64,000 bases of DNA, taken from the NCBI GenBank assembly GCA_030066085.1, contig JASJCI010000028.1, forward strand, positions 1 to 64,000, in the 5' to 3' direction. Both the position numbers and the translations under genes were made by a program. The notes below the pieces were generated by a model, which saw nothing but the letters and a program-made list of their open reading frames with translations, ran no database searches and was not told the DNA's origin. The DNA comes from Gammaproteobacteria bacterium (GTDB taxonomy: Bacteria > Pseudomonadota > Gammaproteobacteria > GCA-001735895). Positions 45,495 to 53,581 of this stretch are shown here, piece by piece; the first letter of the stretch is position 1; each line of letters begins with the position of its first letter.

Positions 45495-46513
45495 GCGACG
45501 CGCAGCTGTCCTCGCCCTACCTCAGCCCCGGCAAGCCGGTAGGCGCGCTGATGCTGCAGGTCGTAATCGCGTTACTCCCGGGTACCCTGGCATACGCCTG
45601 GTTCTTCGGTCCCGGCGTGCTGATCAACATCGTGTTCGCGGTGGTCCTGGCGCTCGCGTTCGAGGCGGTCATCCTCAAGCTGCGCCAGCGGCCGATACGG
45701 CCCCACCTGTCGGACCTGAGTGCCGTGGTCGCGGCCTGGCTGTTCGCGCTGTGCCTGCCGATGCACAGCCCTTGGTGGCTGGTGGCGGTCGGTATCGGCT
45801 TCACGATGATTGCCGGCAAGCACGTTTACGGTGGCCTCGGTTTCAATCCCTTCAACCCGGCGATGGTCGGTTACGTCGTGCTGCTGATCTCGTTTCCGCG
45901 CGAGATGACGACCTGGTTCCTGCCGATAGAGGTTAGCGGTCAGTCACTCGGCCTCGCCGATTCGCTCGCCTTTACCTTTGGCGCCGCGGACACGACAGGC
46001 TGGGACGCGCTGACCGCGGCAACTCCGCTCGACCAGATCAGGACCGCGGTCGGCCAGGACATCCCGATCAGCGAGGCCCGCAGCGCGCCGCTGTTCGGCC
46101 ACGTCGGCGGCAAGGGCTGGGAGTGGATCGCGCTGTGCTGGTTACTGGGCGGCATCTGGCTGCTGGTGACGCGCACGATTCGCTGGCAGATACCGCTGTC
46201 GCTGCTGCTGTCGGTGGTCGCGATTTCGGCCCTGTTCTACGGCATCGACAGCGAGCGCTTCGCCTCACCGGCGTTTCACCTGCTGTCCGGCGCGGTGATG
46301 ATCGGCGCGTTTTTTATCGCTACCGATCCGGTGACCGCATCGACCACCGACACGGGGCGCCTGTTGTACGGTGCGATGATCGGCCTGCTGGCCTACGTGA
46401 TCCGAACCTGGGGCGGTTATCCCGACGGCATCGCCTTCGCCGTGCTGCTGGCCAACATGTGCGTGCCGCTGATCGATTATTACACCCGGCCGCGCGCCTA
46501 CGGGGAAAGCTGA
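45491..46513 (+). CDS. rnfD: Rnf complex subunit D
   Basis: 340 residues, multi-pass membrane subunit. The flavinylation region is FFIATDPVTASTT, in which the threonine carries covalent FMN added by ApbE. The start is TTG at 45491, overlapping the rnfC stop (TTGA). It shares one base with rnfG. Confidence 0.95.
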   Translation: MSDAQLSSPYLSPGKPVGALMLQVVIALLPGTLAYAWFFGPGVLINIVFAVVLALAFEAVILKLRQRPIRPHLSDLSAVVAAWLFALCLPMHSPWWLVAVGIGFTMIAGKHVYGGLGFNPFNPAMVGYVVLLISFPREMTTWFLPIEVSGQSLGLADSLAFTFGAADTTGWDALTAATPLDQIRTAVGQDIPISEARSAPLFGHVGGKGWEWIALCWLLGGIWLLVTRTIRWQIPLSLLLSVVAISALFYGIDSERFASPAFHLLSGAVMIGAFFIATDPVTASTTDTGRLLYGAMIGLLAYVIRTWGGYPDGIAFAVLLANMCVPLIDYYTRPRAYGES

Positions 46514-47130
46514 TGGCCATCAGCAAGCGCCAGATCCTGCTGTCGGGGGCCTTCCTGTGGCTGTTCGCGGTAGCCGGCACGACCTTCGTCGCGCTGACCG
46601 AATTCACTACCCGTGACGCGATCGCCGACAACGAACGCGCGCTGCTGTTGCGTAACCTGTACGCGTTGCTGCCTCCCGAGCGACTGGACAACGATATTGC
46701 CGGCGATACGCTGCAGCTGGAGCCGTCGCCGCTGCTCGGCACAGAGCAGGCTTCGCTGGTGTATCGCGCGCGCCTGGCCGGCGAGCCGGTCGCGGCAGTG
46801 TTCAGCAGTATTGCGCCCAATGGCTACAGCGGCCGTATCCACCTGCTGGTCGCTGTCTGGGTCGACGGCAGCATTGCCGGCGTGCGCGTGGTCAAACACG
46901 CGGAAACCCCGGGACTGGGCGACGGTATCGAGATTCGCAAGTCGGACTGGATTACCGGTTTCGATGGTCGCTCGCTGCAAGACCCTGCCGCCGAAGGCTG
47001 GCGGGTAAAACGCGACGGCGGCGAGTTCGATCAGCTCACCGGCGCCACCATAACGCCGCGCGCGGTGGTCGAGGCGGTGCGCAACACGCTGCTGTATTAT
47101 CGCGCCAACGTTGATATGATTTTTGGCTGA
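46513..47130 (+). CDS. rnfG: Rnf complex subunit G
   Basis: 205 residues, one N-terminal membrane helix and a periplasmic FMN-binding domain. The FMN attachment motif reads [12 protein letters not shown], with the second threonine the probable acceptor. ATG 46513 overlaps the rnfD stop (TGATG). A longer upstream frame lies inside rnfD. Confidence 0.95.
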   Translation: MAISKRQILLSGAFLWLFAVAGTTFVALTEFTTRDAIADNERALLLRNLYALLPPERLDNDIAGDTLQLEPSPLLGTEQASLVYRARLAGEPVAAVFSSIAPNGYSGRIHLLVAVWVDGSIAGVRVVKHAETPGLGDGIEIRKSDWITGFDGRSLQDPAAEGWRVKRDGGEFDQLTGATITPRAVVEAVRNTLLYYRANVDMIFG

Positions 47131-47134
47131 CACC

Positions 47135-47809
47135 ATGACGACGCAAGCCGAAATTGCCCGCAACGGGCTGTGGAACAACAACGTTGCGCTGGTCCAGCTG
47201 CTCGGGCTGTGCCCGCTGCTGGCCGTCACCAGTACCGTGGTCAACGGCATCGGCCTCGGTATCGCGACGCTGATCACGCTGGTCGCGTCCAACACGATCG
47301 TGTCGCTGATCCGCGGTTTCGTACGCAGCGAGGTGCGCCTGCCGGTGTTCGTGCTGATCATCGCGTCGGTGGTGACCACTATCGAACTGGCGATGAAGGC
47401 GCTGTTCTACGATCTCTACCTCGTGCTCGGCATCTTCATTCCGCTGATCGTTACCAACTGCGCAATCATCGGCCGCGCCGAGGGTTTCGCGTCGCGCAAC
47501 CCGGTTGGCCCGTCGGCGCTGGACGGCCTGATGATGGGCACCGGTTTCCTGGTGGTACTCGCGCTGCTCGGCGGGCTGCGCGAAATCATCGGCTTCGGCA
47601 CGCTGTTCGCGCAGGCCGAACTGATGTTCGGCGAGGGCGCCGGGGCATTGACGATCGTAATCAATCCCGACTACGGCGGTTTCCTGCTTGCCATCCTGCC
47701 CCCCGGCGCCTTTTTCGGCCTGGCCGTGCTGATCATGGTCAAGAACTGGGTCGACCAGCGGCCGCGTGAGCAAGCCGCCGCACCGACCGCGCTGCCCGAG
47801 TCGGCATGA
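47135..47809 (+). CDS. rnfE: Rnf complex subunit E
   Basis: 224 residues, six membrane helices, partner of RnfA. Key stretches are [21 protein letters not shown] and [21 protein letters not shown] 47135 ([11 protein letters not shown]) is preferred; a TTG 12 bases upstream lies inside rnfG. It completes rnfABCDGE and overlaps nth by four bases. Confidence 0.96.
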   Translation: MTTQAEIARNGLWNNNVALVQLLGLCPLLAVTSTVVNGIGLGIATLITLVASNTIVSLIRGFVRSEVRLPVFVLIIASVVTTIELAMKALFYDLYLVLGIFIPLIVTNCAIIGRAEGFASRNPVGPSALDGLMMGTGFLVVLALLGGLREIIGFGTLFAQAELMFGEGAGALTIVINPDYGGFLLAILPPGAFFGLAVLIMVKNWVDQRPREQAAAPTALPESA

Positions 47810-48444
47810 ACCCGGTAAAACGGCGGGAAATTTTCGCGCGCCTGCGCGAACACATCCCCGATCCGAAATCGGATCTCGAGTACCACTCCCACTTCGAGTT
47901 GCTGATCGCCGTCATCCTGTCGGCCCAGGCGACCGACGTCAGCGTCAACCTGGCCACGCGCAAGCTGTTCCCGGTAGCCAACACTCCGGAGGCCATGCTT
48001 GCACTCGGCGAAGAAGGGCTCAAGCAATATATCCGCACCATCGGCCTGTTCAACACCAAGGCAAAAAACGTCATCAAGACCTGCGCCATCCTGATCGACG
48101 ATTACCATTCGCAGGTGCCCGAAGACCAGAAGGCGCTCGAAGCCCTGCCCGGCGTCGGCCGCAAGACCGCCAACGTCGTCATGAACGTCGCTTTCGGTCA
48201 CCCCACGATCGCGGTCGACACGCATATCTTCCGCGTTTCCAATCGCACCCGGCTGGCCCAGGGCAAGACGCCGCTGGCGGTGGAAAAGAGGTTGCTCAAG
48301 GTAGTACCGGCCGAATTTCGCCTGCACGCGCACCACTGGCTGATCCTGCACGGACGCTACACCTGCCTCGCGCGCAAGCCGCGCTGCGGCAGCTGCGTCA
48401 TCGAGGACCTGTGCGAGTACCGCGACAAGACCGAGGTAGACTGA
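47806..48444 (+). CDS. nth: Endonuclease III
   Basis: 212 residues. A DNA glycosylase/AP lyase for oxidised pyrimidines. The helix-hairpin-helix [13 protein letters not shown] contains the catalytic lysine, [11 protein letters not shown] the catalytic aspartate, and the C-terminal 4Fe-4S pattern is C-x6-C-x2-C-x5-C ([17 protein letters not shown]). The rnf-nth order is widespread in gammaproteobacteria. Confidence 0.97.
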   Translation: MNPVKRREIFARLREHIPDPKSDLEYHSHFELLIAVILSAQATDVSVNLATRKLFPVANTPEAMLALGEEGLKQYIRTIGLFNTKAKNVIKTCAILIDDYHSQVPEDQKALEALPGVGRKTANVVMNVAFGHPTIAVDTHIFRVSNRTRLAQGKTPLAVEKRLLKVVPAEFRLHAHHWLILHGRYTCLARKPRCGSCVIEDLCEYRDKTEVD

Positions 48445-48863
48445 CCCTGTACCAGTCGCGCGAACAGATCCGGCAGGTTTACCTCGACGTCTGGCACAAG
48501 CTGGCGAGCGGTGCCGTGCTCGAGCCGATGGAAGCCCTGATCGCCGAGATCATCGAACTACACCCCGAGTACCACGCGCTGCTCGAGCGCGGCGACGACA
48601 TCATGGCGCTGGAGTACACGCCCGAAACAGGGCAAACCAATCCCTTCCTGCACATGGGCATGCACATCGCCCTGCGCGAACAGGTCGGCGGCGACCGCCC
48701 CGCCGGGGTAAGCGCGATTTACACCCGCCTGGCGGCAAGACACGGCCAGCACGAAGCCGAACACGCGATGATCGAATGTCTCGGCCGGGTCATGTGGCAG
48801 GCACAGCGGGACCAGTCCGAACCGGACGAGAGCGCATATATCGAATGCCTGAAAAAACTGTAA
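48411..48863 (+). CDS. DUF1841 family protein
   Basis: Up to 150 residues. The core VYLDVWHKLASGAVLEPME, IIELHPEYHALLERG and NPFLHMGMHIALREQ identifies DUF1841, a small conserved proteobacterial family of unknown function. The start is unclear: GTG at 48411 lies inside nth and adds about 12 residues, while CTG codons at 48441 and 48447 at the nth stop would give the usual family length of about 140. No ATG or TTG start exists near the expected N-terminus. Confidence 0.82.
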   Translation: MRVPRQDRGRLTLYQSREQIRQVYLDVWHKLASGAVLEPMEALIAEIIELHPEYHALLERGDDIMALEYTPETGQTNPFLHMGMHIALREQVGGDRPAGVSAIYTRLAARHGQHEAEHAMIECLGRVMWQAQRDQSEPDESAYIECLKKL

Positions 48864-48985
48864 AAGGCGATTTACCGAGCCGTGAATCGGCTATAACCTA
48901 GGCTATCAGACCCATTATCGCGAGCGCAGCGCTTGTCCCAACTCGTGCGGGAGGTTGCTCCGGCCCGGGTGACCCGGGGGTCGTT

Positions 48986-50623
48986 ATGACGTCGACGCAA
49001 TCCGATGGCGAGAAGTTAATGAACGAAACGCATGATTTGAATGTTGGCCAGGCCACGATCCGGCTACTCGAGGCTTACGGGGTCGATACGCTGTTCGGCA
49101 TACCCGGCGTACACACGCTGGAATTTTGCCGGGGCCTGAACGGCAGCCAGATTCATCACGTGCAGGCACGCAACGAACAGGGCGCCGGTTTCATGGCGGA
49201 CGGCTATGCTCGCACCTCGGGCCGGCCCGGTGTCGCGCTGGTCATTTCCGGTCCGGGGGTAACCAACGCGCTGACCGCGATCGGCCAGGCCTACGCCGAC
49301 AGCGTGCCGGTACTGCTGGTCTCGGCGGACGCGCCCAGCCATACGCTGGGCAAGGGCTGGGGCGTGCTGCACGAGGTTCCCGAACTGACCGCGACCACGG
49401 CACCGCTGACCGCTTTTTCCGCCACCGCGCTCGAACCCGAGGACGTACCGCAACTGCTCGCGCGCGCCTTTTCGATTTTCGCCAGCGAGCGTCCCCGGCC
49501 GGTGCACATCGCGATTCCGATCGACGTGCTGGCGATGCCGGCGGGCAGCGACTGGCAACCCGTGGAATTACCCGAACGACCCGCGCCCACCGTGAAAAAG
49601 GTCGAGCGCGCCTGCGAATTGCTGCGCAGCGCCCGCCGCCCGATGATCTGCGTCGGCGGCGGCGCCGCGCTGGCGGCCGACGCCATCCGCGAACTCGCCG
49701 AGCGACTCGGCGCGGCGGTCATCGGCAGCACCAACGGCAAGGGTATCCTCGGCGACACCCATCCGCTGTCGCTGAGCGCCGGCACCGTGCGCGGCGAAGT
49801 GCAGCGTTATCTCAAACAGGCCGATGTCGTGCTGGCAGTCGGCACCGAGCTGTCCGAGGTCGACAGCTTCGTCGAAACCCTGGAAATCAACGGCAAGATC
49901 ATCCGGGTCGACATCGATCCGCGCAAGATGAACGATCTCTACCCGTCCGAGGTAGCGATCATCGGCGGTGCGCGCACCACCTGCGAAGCCATCGTGCGCA
50001 CGCTCGGCGAGGTCGAGCCGCGCCGCGAGACGGCCACGGAGGTTGCCGAGATCCGCGGCGCGATTCGCCACAACCTGAGCGAAGCCGAGCGCAGGCACGT
50101 CAAGACGCTCGACGTGCTGCGCGCGGCGCTGCCGCCCGAGACCGTGGTACTGGGCGATATCTGTCAGCTGGTCTACAGCGCCACCTTCGCCTTCGACGTC
50201 GATCAGCCGCGGTTGTTTCACTACCCCGCCGGCTACTGCACCCTCGGCCCCGGTCTGCCGAACGCGATTGGCGCCAAGCTGGCGCTGCCGGAGGTACCGG
50301 TGGCGACCTTCGTCGGTGACGGTGGCTTCATGTTTACCGTGCAGGAACTGGTCACTGCGGCCGAGCTGGCATTGCCGATCCCGATCGTCCTGTGGAACAA
50401 CGACGGCCTGCGGCAAATCGAGGACGGCATGGTCGAAATCGGTATCGAGCCGGTTGGCGTACGTGGTGAAAATCCGGATTTCATCGCGCTGGCGCGCGCC
50501 TGCAACTGCCTCGCGCGAAAAATCGACAGTGCTGCCGGCCTGACCCTGGCGGTGCAGGACGCACTGGCGGCCGATCGGCCAACGCTGATCCTGGTCAACG
50601 AGTTCGACGCCTGGCTGCGCTGA
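48986..50623 (+). CDS. Thiamine-diphosphate-dependent 2-oxoacid decarboxylase/acetolactate synthase-like (AruI-like)
   Basis: 545 residues. The catalytic glutamate lies in RNEQGAGFMADGYAR and the ThDP-binding motif in GDGGFMFTVQELVTAAEL...WNN. The N-terminal GIPGVHTLEFCRGL resembles 5-guanidino-2-oxopentanoate decarboxylase (AruI) more than true acetolactate synthase. No small regulatory subunit is adjacent. The start may be ATG 49019 (MNETHDLNVGQ). The 122 bases before the gene include a CCCGGGTGACCCGGG element. Family is firm; substrate is a guess. Confidence 0.8.
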   Translation: MTSTQSDGEKLMNETHDLNVGQATIRLLEAYGVDTLFGIPGVHTLEFCRGLNGSQIHHVQARNEQGAGFMADGYARTSGRPGVALVISGPGVTNALTAIGQAYADSVPVLLVSADAPSHTLGKGWGVLHEVPELTATTAPLTAFSATALEPEDVPQLLARAFSIFASERPRPVHIAIPIDVLAMPAGSDWQPVELPERPAPTVKKVERACELLRSARRPMICVGGGAALAADAIRELAERLGAAVIGSTNGKGILGDTHPLSLSAGTVRGEVQRYLKQADVVLAVGTELSEVDSFVETLEINGKIIRVDIDPRKMNDLYPSEVAIIGGARTTCEAIVRTLGEVEPRRETATEVAEIRGAIRHNLSEAERRHVKTLDVLRAALPPETVVLGDICQLVYSATFAFDVDQPRLFHYPAGYCTLGPGLPNAIGAKLALPEVPVATFVGDGGFMFTVQELVTAAELALPIPIVLWNNDGLRQIEDGMVEIGIEPVGVRGENPDFIALARACNCLARKIDSAAGLTLAVQDALAADRPTLILVNEFDAWLR

Positions 50624-50779
50624 GCGCACGGCTACTACCCCGCCGGCGACTACTATGGCACTGGCCAGGTCAATGTTAAACTCGGTCGATTCCCGACCCC
50701 GACGGGTTGCTGACCAGGCGGACCGTTTGATGCCAGTCGCGTTGCGCGAGCGGAAATCCGGGCGCGCCACCAGCGCGCG

Positions 50780-52510
50780 ATGAGCAGTTTTTCAGACCGG
50801 TCGCGGCAGACGCTGCAACGTACCCTGACGATTTCGATCGTCGGCCTCGTGGTGGGCCTCGCGACTGCCTTCGCCACCATCGGTTTCATCGAAATAGTGG
50901 GGGGTCTCAACCGGCTGCTGCTGGTGGATCCCGCCGCACGCATCGGCCAGGACGCTTTGATCCTGGTGCTGACTACCGTCGGCGTGCTGACCCTGGGCGG
51001 CCTGTTGGTGGGACTGATACTGCGTTTCGGTGGCAACGACGGTGCCCAGCTCGGCCCTGCCGATACGCTCTATGCCGTACAGCTGAAGGAGCGCCTGCCG
51101 CCCCCGTCGGCTGGTGCCTGGTCGACGCTGGCCGCGATGCTGTCACTCGGCTGCGGTGCCTCCGTGGGACAGTACGGCCCCCTGGTTTACCTCGGTACCC
51201 TGTTCGGCCAGCTCGGCAATCGTCTGCCGCTCGGCTTGCGCGATATCCGCAGCATCGCAATCGCCTGCGGCGTCGCGGCAGCCATTTCGACCGGCTTCAA
51301 CGCACCGATCGCGGCGCTGATCTTCACCCACGAAGTCATCCTGCGACACTACTCGCTGCGCATGTTTACCGCGGTCACCATTGCCAGCGCCTGCGGTTAT
51401 GTCGTTGCCGACGTGATCTTCGATTATCCCCCGCTGTTCCTGATCGAGTTCGATGGGCGCCTGCACGGACCGGAATTTCCGCTGTTCGCCCTGGAAGGAC
51501 TCGCCTGCGGTCTGCTGGCAGTGGTATTCATGCGCTTGCTGCACCGGGCGACCCGCCTTGCAGCGCAGATGTCGCTGCCGGCCGCGCTCAAACCGATGCT
51601 GGCCGGGTTCGTTACCGCGCTGATCGCGCTGCAGGTACCGGAAGTGCTCGGCGCGGGCCAGGACGTGTTGCGCCAGGCCTCGCAAACCGGCAACTTCGGC
51701 GCGGATACCCTGCTGGTAATCCTGCTCACCAAGCTGCTCGTGACCGTGATCTGCATCGGTTTCGGCTTCGCCGGCGGCGTTATCTTTCCAACATTGCTGA
51801 TCGGCGTACTGTTCGGCGCGCTGTTCGCCCAGTGGGTACCCGCGCTATTGCTGTCCGAGTGGTCCGGGCTGCCGGTGTACGCGCTGTGCGGCATGGTCGC
51901 ACTGATGAGCCCCGTAATCGGCGCGCCGATGACCGCGGTCCTGCTGGTGTTCGAGTTCACGCACAACTATGAAATCACGATCGCGGCAATGCTCGCCGTC
52001 GTATTCGCCAACCTCGTGGCCGCACCCTGGTACAGCCGCTCGCTGTACGACTACCAGCTCGCCGAGCGCGGCGTCGATCTTTCGCAGGGGCGCGAGCGCG
52101 CCTACCTGATGCATCGCCAGGCCGGCGACTACCTCCGGCAGACGCTGCCGGTAATCGACAGCAGCGCCAGCATGGCCGAGCTGCAGCAGGCGCTGGATCG
52201 CGCCGACACCGGTACCGCGGTGGTTGTCGGCGAACATGGCCGCTATCTCGGCCTGGCCTACCAGCACCAGCTCGGCGCCAGCGATGACACGCACCAGGTG
52301 GCATCGCTCGAACTCGATCCCGGACGGGTGTTCGACGAACGCACCAGCCTGTGGCAAGCCATGCACGCCATGCGAGATTACGTCGGCGAGGCGGTACCGG
52401 TGATAGACTCGAGCAGCGGACGCTATCTCGGGGCATTACCCGAAGCAGTCGTCATCGGCGCCTACCTGGATGCCGGCCAGGAACTGCGCCGCGAAGAACA
52501 CGAGGTGTAG
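50780..52510 (+). CDS. ClC-family chloride channel with C-terminal CBS domains
   Basis: 576 residues with about 10-12 membrane helices and two CBS repeats (about 450-570). The fold is recognisable from GASVGQYGPLVYLG, ISTGFNAPIAALIFTHEV and GFAGGVIFPTLLIG. Compared from memory with E. coli ClC-ec1, the gating glutamate in GREGP is replaced (GQYGP, Tyr132), and the internal proton glutamate by Val186 (FTHEV). The first selectivity motif GSGIP is also degenerate. It is probably a channel rather than a Cl-/H+ exchanger. It lies two bases upstream of nadC. No gene was seen in 50624-50779. Confidence 0.88.
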   Translation: MSSFSDRSRQTLQRTLTISIVGLVVGLATAFATIGFIEIVGGLNRLLLVDPAARIGQDALILVLTTVGVLTLGGLLVGLILRFGGNDGAQLGPADTLYAVQLKERLPPPSAGAWSTLAAMLSLGCGASVGQYGPLVYLGTLFGQLGNRLPLGLRDIRSIAIACGVAAAISTGFNAPIAALIFTHEVILRHYSLRMFTAVTIASACGYVVADVIFDYPPLFLIEFDGRLHGPEFPLFALEGLACGLLAVVFMRLLHRATRLAAQMSLPAALKPMLAGFVTALIALQVPEVLGAGQDVLRQASQTGNFGADTLLVILLTKLLVTVICIGFGFAGGVIFPTLLIGVLFGALFAQWVPALLLSEWSGLPVYALCGMVALMSPVIGAPMTAVLLVFEFTHNYEITIAAMLAVVFANLVAAPWYSRSLYDYQLAERGVDLSQGRERAYLMHRQAGDYLRQTLPVIDSSASMAELQQALDRADTGTAVVVGEHGRYLGLAYQHQLGASDDTHQVASLELDPGRVFDERTSLWQAMHAMRDYVGEAVPVIDSSSGRYLGALPEAVVIGAYLDAGQELRREEHEV

Positions 52511-52512
52511 CC

Positions 52513-53340
52513 ATGGATTTTTACCAGACCATCGTCAACCAGGCCGCCAATGCGCTCGACGAAGATGTCGGCAGCGGCGACATCAGCGCCGAACTGATCG
52601 CGCCGGAAACCCGGCTCGAAACCGAGCTGCTGGTGCGCGAGGATGCGGTGCTGTGCGCTTGTCCCTGGGTCGACGAGGTCTTTCGCCAGTGCGACGAACG
52701 TATCTCGGTCAACTGGCTGGCACACGACGGCGATGCTGTCGGTGCGGGTGACGTAGTGGCCAGGATCGACGGCCCGGCGCGCGGACTGCTGACCGGCGAG
52801 CGCAGCGCGCTGAATTTCCTGCAGACGCTGTCAGGCACCGCCACCACCACGCGCGCCTTCGTCGAACGCATCAGCCATACCAGCTGCCGTATTCTCGACA
52901 CGCGCAAAACCATCCCGCAGTTGCGTCACGCACAGAAGTACGCTGTCGTCTGCGGGGGCGGCACCAATCACCGGCTGGGCCTGCACGACGCCTACCTGGT
53001 CAAGGAAAATCACCTTGCAGCCGGTGGCGGTATCGCCGCCACCCTGGCAAATGCCCGCCGGCTGCATCCCGATCGCCTGCTCGAGGTCGAAGTCGAAAAC
53101 CTGCGACAGCTGACAGAGGCCATCGAGGCCGGCGCCGACCGCGTGTTGCTCGATAATTTCGACCTCGAAAACCTGCGCGCCGCGGTTTCCACCGCTGCCG
53201 GGCGCACCGAACTCGAAGCCTCTGGTAACGTCGACCAGGATTCGCTGGCAGCCGTTGCCGAAACCGGGGTTGACTTCATTTCCATCGGCGCGCTGACCAA
53301 GCACCTGCGCGCCATCGACTTTTCCCTGCGCTATCGCTGA
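52513..53340 (+). CDS. nadC: Nicotinate-nucleotide pyrophosphorylase (carboxylating)
   Basis: 275 residues. NadC makes nicotinate mononucleotide from quinolinate. Typical stretches are DEDVGSGDISAELI, ERSALNFLQTLSGTATTTRAFV, LDTRKTIPQLRHAQKYAV and GGGTNHRLGLHDAYLVKENH. ATG at 52513 is used; the longer frame lies inside the ClC gene. An AT-rich terminator-like structure follows. Confidence 0.96.
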   Translation: MDFYQTIVNQAANALDEDVGSGDISAELIAPETRLETELLVREDAVLCACPWVDEVFRQCDERISVNWLAHDGDAVGAGDVVARIDGPARGLLTGERSALNFLQTLSGTATTTRAFVERISHTSCRILDTRKTIPQLRHAQKYAVVCGGGTNHRLGLHDAYLVKENHLAAGGGIAATLANARRLHPDRLLEVEVENLRQLTEAIEAGADRVLLDNFDLENLRAAVSTAAGRTELEASGNVDQDSLAAVAETGVDFISIGALTKHLRAIDFSLRYR

Positions 53341-53355
53341 CCCAAACTTTAGGTA

Positions 53356-53392
53356 AAATCTATAAAAACTGCCGATTTATAAGATTTTTTTT
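53356..53392 (+). terminator. Possible AT-rich rho-independent terminator after nadC
   Basis: AAATCTATAAA (53356-53366) pairs imperfectly (one bulged A) with TTTATAAGATTT (53376-53387) and runs into eight T residues (53385-53392). The stem is AT-rich and so weak, but position after the nadC stop and the T-run fit a terminator. Confidence 0.35.
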
Positions 53393-53409
53393 ACGGCAAA
53401 ATCCGCATT

Positions 53410-53434
53410 ATTGTATATATTTTGTAAATACAAT
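53410..53434. repeat. Inverted repeat ATTGTAT-N11-ATACAAT in the nadC/Na-Pi gap
   Basis: Perfect 7-base arms at 53410-53416 and 53428-53434 with an 11-base AT spacer, about 80 bases upstream of the membrane transporter gene. It may be an operator for an unknown regulator. It does not match a Pho box or TGT-N12-ACA. Confidence 0.4.
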
Positions 53435-53581
53435 CGGAAACCAGGGCGTTTCTACCCCCCTGTTTCGACAAGTTTTTTTGCAAATGCACAATCATAGTGC
53501 GGGATATTCAAGATTAGCGGCAGTATCATTCTGATCAACCTGGTCGGCGGCGTAGCACTCCTGCTCTGGGGATTACGCCTG

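Noticed and set aside
48864-48985. tRNA or riboswitch in the GC-rich leader before the ThDP enzyme
   Set aside because: Short dyads only (for example CCCGGGTGACCCGGG); no cloverleaf and no known aptamer core.
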